From DATAFT01 sp035544635 (GTDB lineage Bacteria > Acidobacteriota > Thermoanaerobaculia > Multivoradales > Multivoraceae): a stretch of 19,433 bases of DNA. The translations under genes and the position numbers were made by a program. Location: the NCBI GenBank assembly GCA_035544635.1, contig DATKDQ010000236.1, forward strand, positions 1 through 19,433, written 5' to 3'. The stretch's first letter is position 1; the number at the start of each line of letters is the position of its first letter. Below, in pieces: positions 17,877-19,433 of the stretch. Below the pieces are notes generated by a model. The model was given only the letters and a program-made list of their open reading frames with translations. It searched no databases and was not told the DNA's origin.

Positions 17877-18458
17877 ATGGAGGCCGTGCGCGCCAGCCAG
17901 CGACTCGACTACGCCAGCTTGGCGGAGATTCTCGGGCAGCGAGGGCTGGTCGATCCGCAGCGATTGGCCGCGGCCTTGCAGATGGCGGGCCAGGGGGGGC
18001 CTCCATTCCCGGAGGCCCTGGTGGTCGACAACGTGATCGGCGACTGGGAGCTCGCGAGCGTCGTCTGCGACCTCTACGGGCTGGCCTTCGTGCCGGTCGA
18101 CATCTGCTCACCTTCCCCGCAAGCCCTGCGCGAGCTCGACGTGGGCTTCCTGCGCCAGCACCGGCTCGTGCCGCTGAGCCGGCACGGGCAGGTCCTTACG
18201 GTCTGCATGCCGGCGCTGGTCCCCGCCGAGGTCCTAGGCCTGCTCTCCGCGGCCACCGACCTCCAGGTGCTGCCGGTGGTCGGCAGCGTGGTGTCGAACG
18301 CCAGGTGGCTCCAGGACCACATCCCGGAGGTCGCGCCGGAGCCCGCCCTCCCGGTGGAGGAGCTGGCGGGGGCCAACTGGTCGAGCATCTTCGACGAGGG
18401 CGACGCCGCCGTGCTCCTCGAGCTGCGCCCGCAGCCCGAGACGGACGAGCCCGCCTGA
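17877..18458 (+). CDS. Stand-alone GspE/MshE N-terminal domain protein
   Basis: 193 residues, 83 bp after gyrB. The sequence matches the N-terminal domain of type II secretion/type IV pilus assembly ATPases. It has a helical part (SLAEILGQRGLVDPQRLAAALQ, a second similar helix pair, LYGLAFVPVDI) and a small alpha/beta part (LRELDVGFLRQHRLVPLSRHGQVLTVCMP, then AATDLQVLPVVGS). No ATPase (no Walker A) follows; the protein ends in an acidic tail. In the c-di-GMP-binding MshEN motif an RLG triplet is expected, but here it reads SLA, so nucleotide binding is doubtful. Such orphan domains occur in deltaproteobacterial-type genomes; role unknown. No Shine-Dalgarno is evident. Confidence 0.75.
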   Translation: MEAVRASQRLDYASLAEILGQRGLVDPQRLAAALQMAGQGGPPFPEALVVDNVIGDWELASVVCDLYGLAFVPVDICSPSPQALRELDVGFLRQHRLVPLSRHGQVLTVCMPALVPAEVLGLLSAATDLQVLPVVGSVVSNARWLQDHIPEVAPEPALPVEELAGANWSSIFDEGDAAVLLELRPQPETDEPA

Positions 18459-18473
18459 GGCGCGACGCCTCAG
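18455..18473 (+). terminator. Perfect hairpin spanning the stop codon, possible terminator
   Basis: CTGAGGCG-CGA-CGCCTCAG is a perfect 8-bp stem with a 3-base loop that contains the TGA stop of the preceding gene (18456-18458). It lies between two converging genes and is symmetrical, so it could act on both transcripts. No T-tract follows on either strand. Confidence 0.4.
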
Positions 18474-18477
18474 CCCT

Positions 18478-18534
18478 CAGCCACCCCCGGGCGCTTCGCC
18501 GTCAGCCACCCCGGGCGCTTCGCCGTCAGCCACC
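18478..18534. repeat. 24/25-bp direct tandem repeat overlapping the tat gene stop
   Basis: Units at 18478-18502 (25 bp) and 18503-18526 (24 bp) differ by one C in a C-run. A partial third (CAGCCACC) follows from 18527 to 18534. The repeat carries the tat stop triplet, so GTCAGCC recurs at each unit. It lies in the convergent gap and may affect the 3' ends of both transcripts. Confidence 0.75.
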
Positions 18535-18909
18535 ATCGGCTGGGCGCGTCGCGCCATCGGGCGGATCGCGGTCGGGAGTGCGGGCCGGAGGCTCGGGCTC
18601 GGCGGCCTTGGCGGGATCGACCGCGGCGCGCGCCTCCTTGCGGATCTGCGCGGCCTCGCGCCGGGCGATCGAGGGCACGTCGAAGCTCTCGATCTCGCGC
18701 GGCATGCTCTGCTCGATCGAGCGTCGTGCGGCCAGGATCTCCTGGTCGATGCCGGTCTCGCGCCGGAGCTCGGCCAGCGAGCGGCGCATCCGCTGGACCA
18801 TGCCCGCGGCCTGACCGGCCACTTCGGGCAGTCGTCGCCCGAACACGAGCACGGCGACGACGGCCACGAGCAGCACCTCGCCGGGGCCCAGGTTGAGGAA
18901 GGCGACCAT
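18526..18909 (-). CDS. Sec-independent translocase protein TatA/TatB family
   Basis: 127 residues from ATG 18909. Tat subunits form the channel or receptor exporting folded proteins. The N-terminus has a short transmembrane helix (about 10-23, GEVLLVAVVAVLVF), the FG hinge at 23-24, the LP motif at 27-28 (RRLPEVAG) and an amphipathic helix (MVQRMRRSLAELRRETG). A charged tail follows, ending in a Pro/Asp-rich disordered region. The length and the long second helix favour TatB over TatA, but no other tat gene is in view. The frame extends upstream to 19242 through repeat DNA with no family similarity, so that part is excluded. No Shine-Dalgarno precedes the ATG. Confidence 0.85.
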   Translation of the reverse strand: MVAFLNLGPGEVLLVAVVAVLVFGRRLPEVAGQAAGMVQRMRRSLAELRRETGIDQEILAARRSIEQSMPREIESFDVPSIARREAAQIRKEARAAVDPAKAAEPEPPARTPDRDPPDGATRPADGG

Positions 18910-18959
18910 TGGGAAGGATTGTAGCGCGAGCGGGGATGGGGGCCGGGGGAGCGGGAGGA

Positions 18960-19081
18960 GGCAGTGCAGGGGCGCGCTCCGCGCGCTTCGGCGGCCGAGT
19001 ACGGCCGCCGGGCTCCGCGTCCGGATCAGCCGCTCGAGCGCTGATCCTCCCGCGGAGCTCAGGTAGCGGAGCTTCGCGCCC
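18960..19081 (+). repeat. Structured repeat, copy A (outer inverted arm)
   Basis: 122 bp. The outer 52 bp (18960-19011) match the reverse complement of 19369-19420 at 50 of 52 positions. The last 13 bp (19069-19081, GAGCTTCGCGCCC) match 19297-19309 exactly in inverted orientation. Inside are several hairpins: GCGCG-CTCCG-CGCGC, GGCGGCCG-AGTA-CGGCCGCC, and a two-step stem (GCTCCGCG, GGATCAGC, loop, GCTGATCC, CGCGGAGC). No gene. Confidence 0.85.
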
Positions 19082-19296
19082 GCATGACACGAGATCGATC
19101 GTCGTGCTGGCTGTCGGATCCCCAACGGCGTCCCGTCTGAATCGGGGAACATCTCGGGGGCAGGGCGCGTTGAAGTCGGTCGTAGAGCGTTTGCGCAATG
19201 CGCACGGCGGCTGCCAGCCACCGCCGTCCTCTTGCGCCGCACCAGACTGTTCCCCGTTTCAAACCCTCGATCGATTCGCTTCTCCTCCTGCCATCC
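19082..19296. other. Core between the inverted repeats, no gene seen
   Basis: 215 bp with no supportable ORF. Further symmetric pieces continue the palindrome: CGGGGAAC (19143-19150) with GTTCCCCG (19249-19256), GATCGATCG-type sequence near both ends, and a central hairpin ACGGCGG...CCGCCGT (19204-19227). The whole block looks like a degenerate long palindrome centred near 19190-19215. Confidence 0.5.
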
Positions 19297-19420
19297 GGGC
19301 GCGAAGCTCTACGCCCTGACGTCCGGGCGCGATAATAGGCCGTCCTCGGCCTGTTGAGCGCACGGAATCCGGCGGCCGTACTCGGCCGCCGAAGCGCGCG
19401 CAGCGCGCCTCTGCACTGCC
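19297..19420 (-). repeat. Structured repeat, copy B (outer inverted arm)
   Basis: 124 bp, the inverted partner of 18960-19081. The ends are conserved (13/13 and 50/52), while the middle has diverged in sequence yet still folds: AGGCCG-TCCT-CGGCCT replaces the two-step stem of copy A, and GGCGGCCG-TACT-CGGCCGCC is retained. It ends 13 bp before the window edge. Confidence 0.85.
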
Positions 19421-19433
19421 CCATGCACTCGAG

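Noticed and set aside
18909..19424. ORFs on both strands in the right-end repeat region, including the upstream extension of the tat frame
   Set aside because: They run through inverted repeats with no domain, and the Tat family N-terminus starts at 18909.

Overview
The window is GC-rich DNA (roughly 70% by eye) carrying the replication-origin neighbourhood of a bacterial chromosome. The organism looks like a diderm: YidC has the large periplasmic domain, GyrB carries the long gram-negative-type insertion, the SRP RNA is the short 4.5S form, and there is a Tat translocase subunit and a GspE-type N-terminal domain. Gene content and base composition fit a high-GC deltaproteobacterial or Myxococcota-like lineage, but the sequence alone does not prove a phylum.

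Left part (1-4492, minus strand): the classical rpmH-rnpA-yidD-yidC-jag cluster (L34, RNase P protein, YidD, YidC insertase, KhpB/Jag; jag runs off the left edge). Upstream of it lie tRNA-Ser(GGA) and tadA. Between rpmH and the tRNA is an 82-bp palindrome whose arms resemble the 3' end of the adjacent tRNA.

Middle (4650-10805, plus strand): a promoter, the 4.5S/SRP RNA, a 63-bp tandem hairpin repeat, then dnaX-ybaB-recR in the tightly packed order known from many bacteria. Coupled behind recR are a class III aminotransferase, a DegT/DnrJ/EryC1 aminotransferase and a membrane-anchored helical-repeat protein. This three-gene accessory tail has no obvious link to DNA repair.

Origin region (10821-17793): mutY is divergent from dnaA across a 114-bp AT-richer gap that holds a perfect DnaA-box-like palindrome. 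Then follow dnaA, a 471-bp non-coding candidate oriC, dnaN, a DciA-like DUF721 gene and gyrB. The products are initiator, clamp, probable helicase-loading factor, clamp-loader subunit (dnaX) and gyrase B, so most of the initiation and elongation core is encoded here.

Right end (17794-19433): a stand-alone GspE/MshE N-terminal-domain protein converges on a TatA/TatB-like gene, with a hairpin and a 24-bp tandem repeat between them. The last 520 bp are non-coding. They hold two related 122-124-bp structured repeats in inverted orientation, which together look like a MITE-like or REP-pair element.

I found no phage, CRISPR, toxin or defence genes. The least explained material is in the three structured repeat families: the tRNA-like palindrome, the 63-bp covarying tandem repeat and the right-end inverted element.
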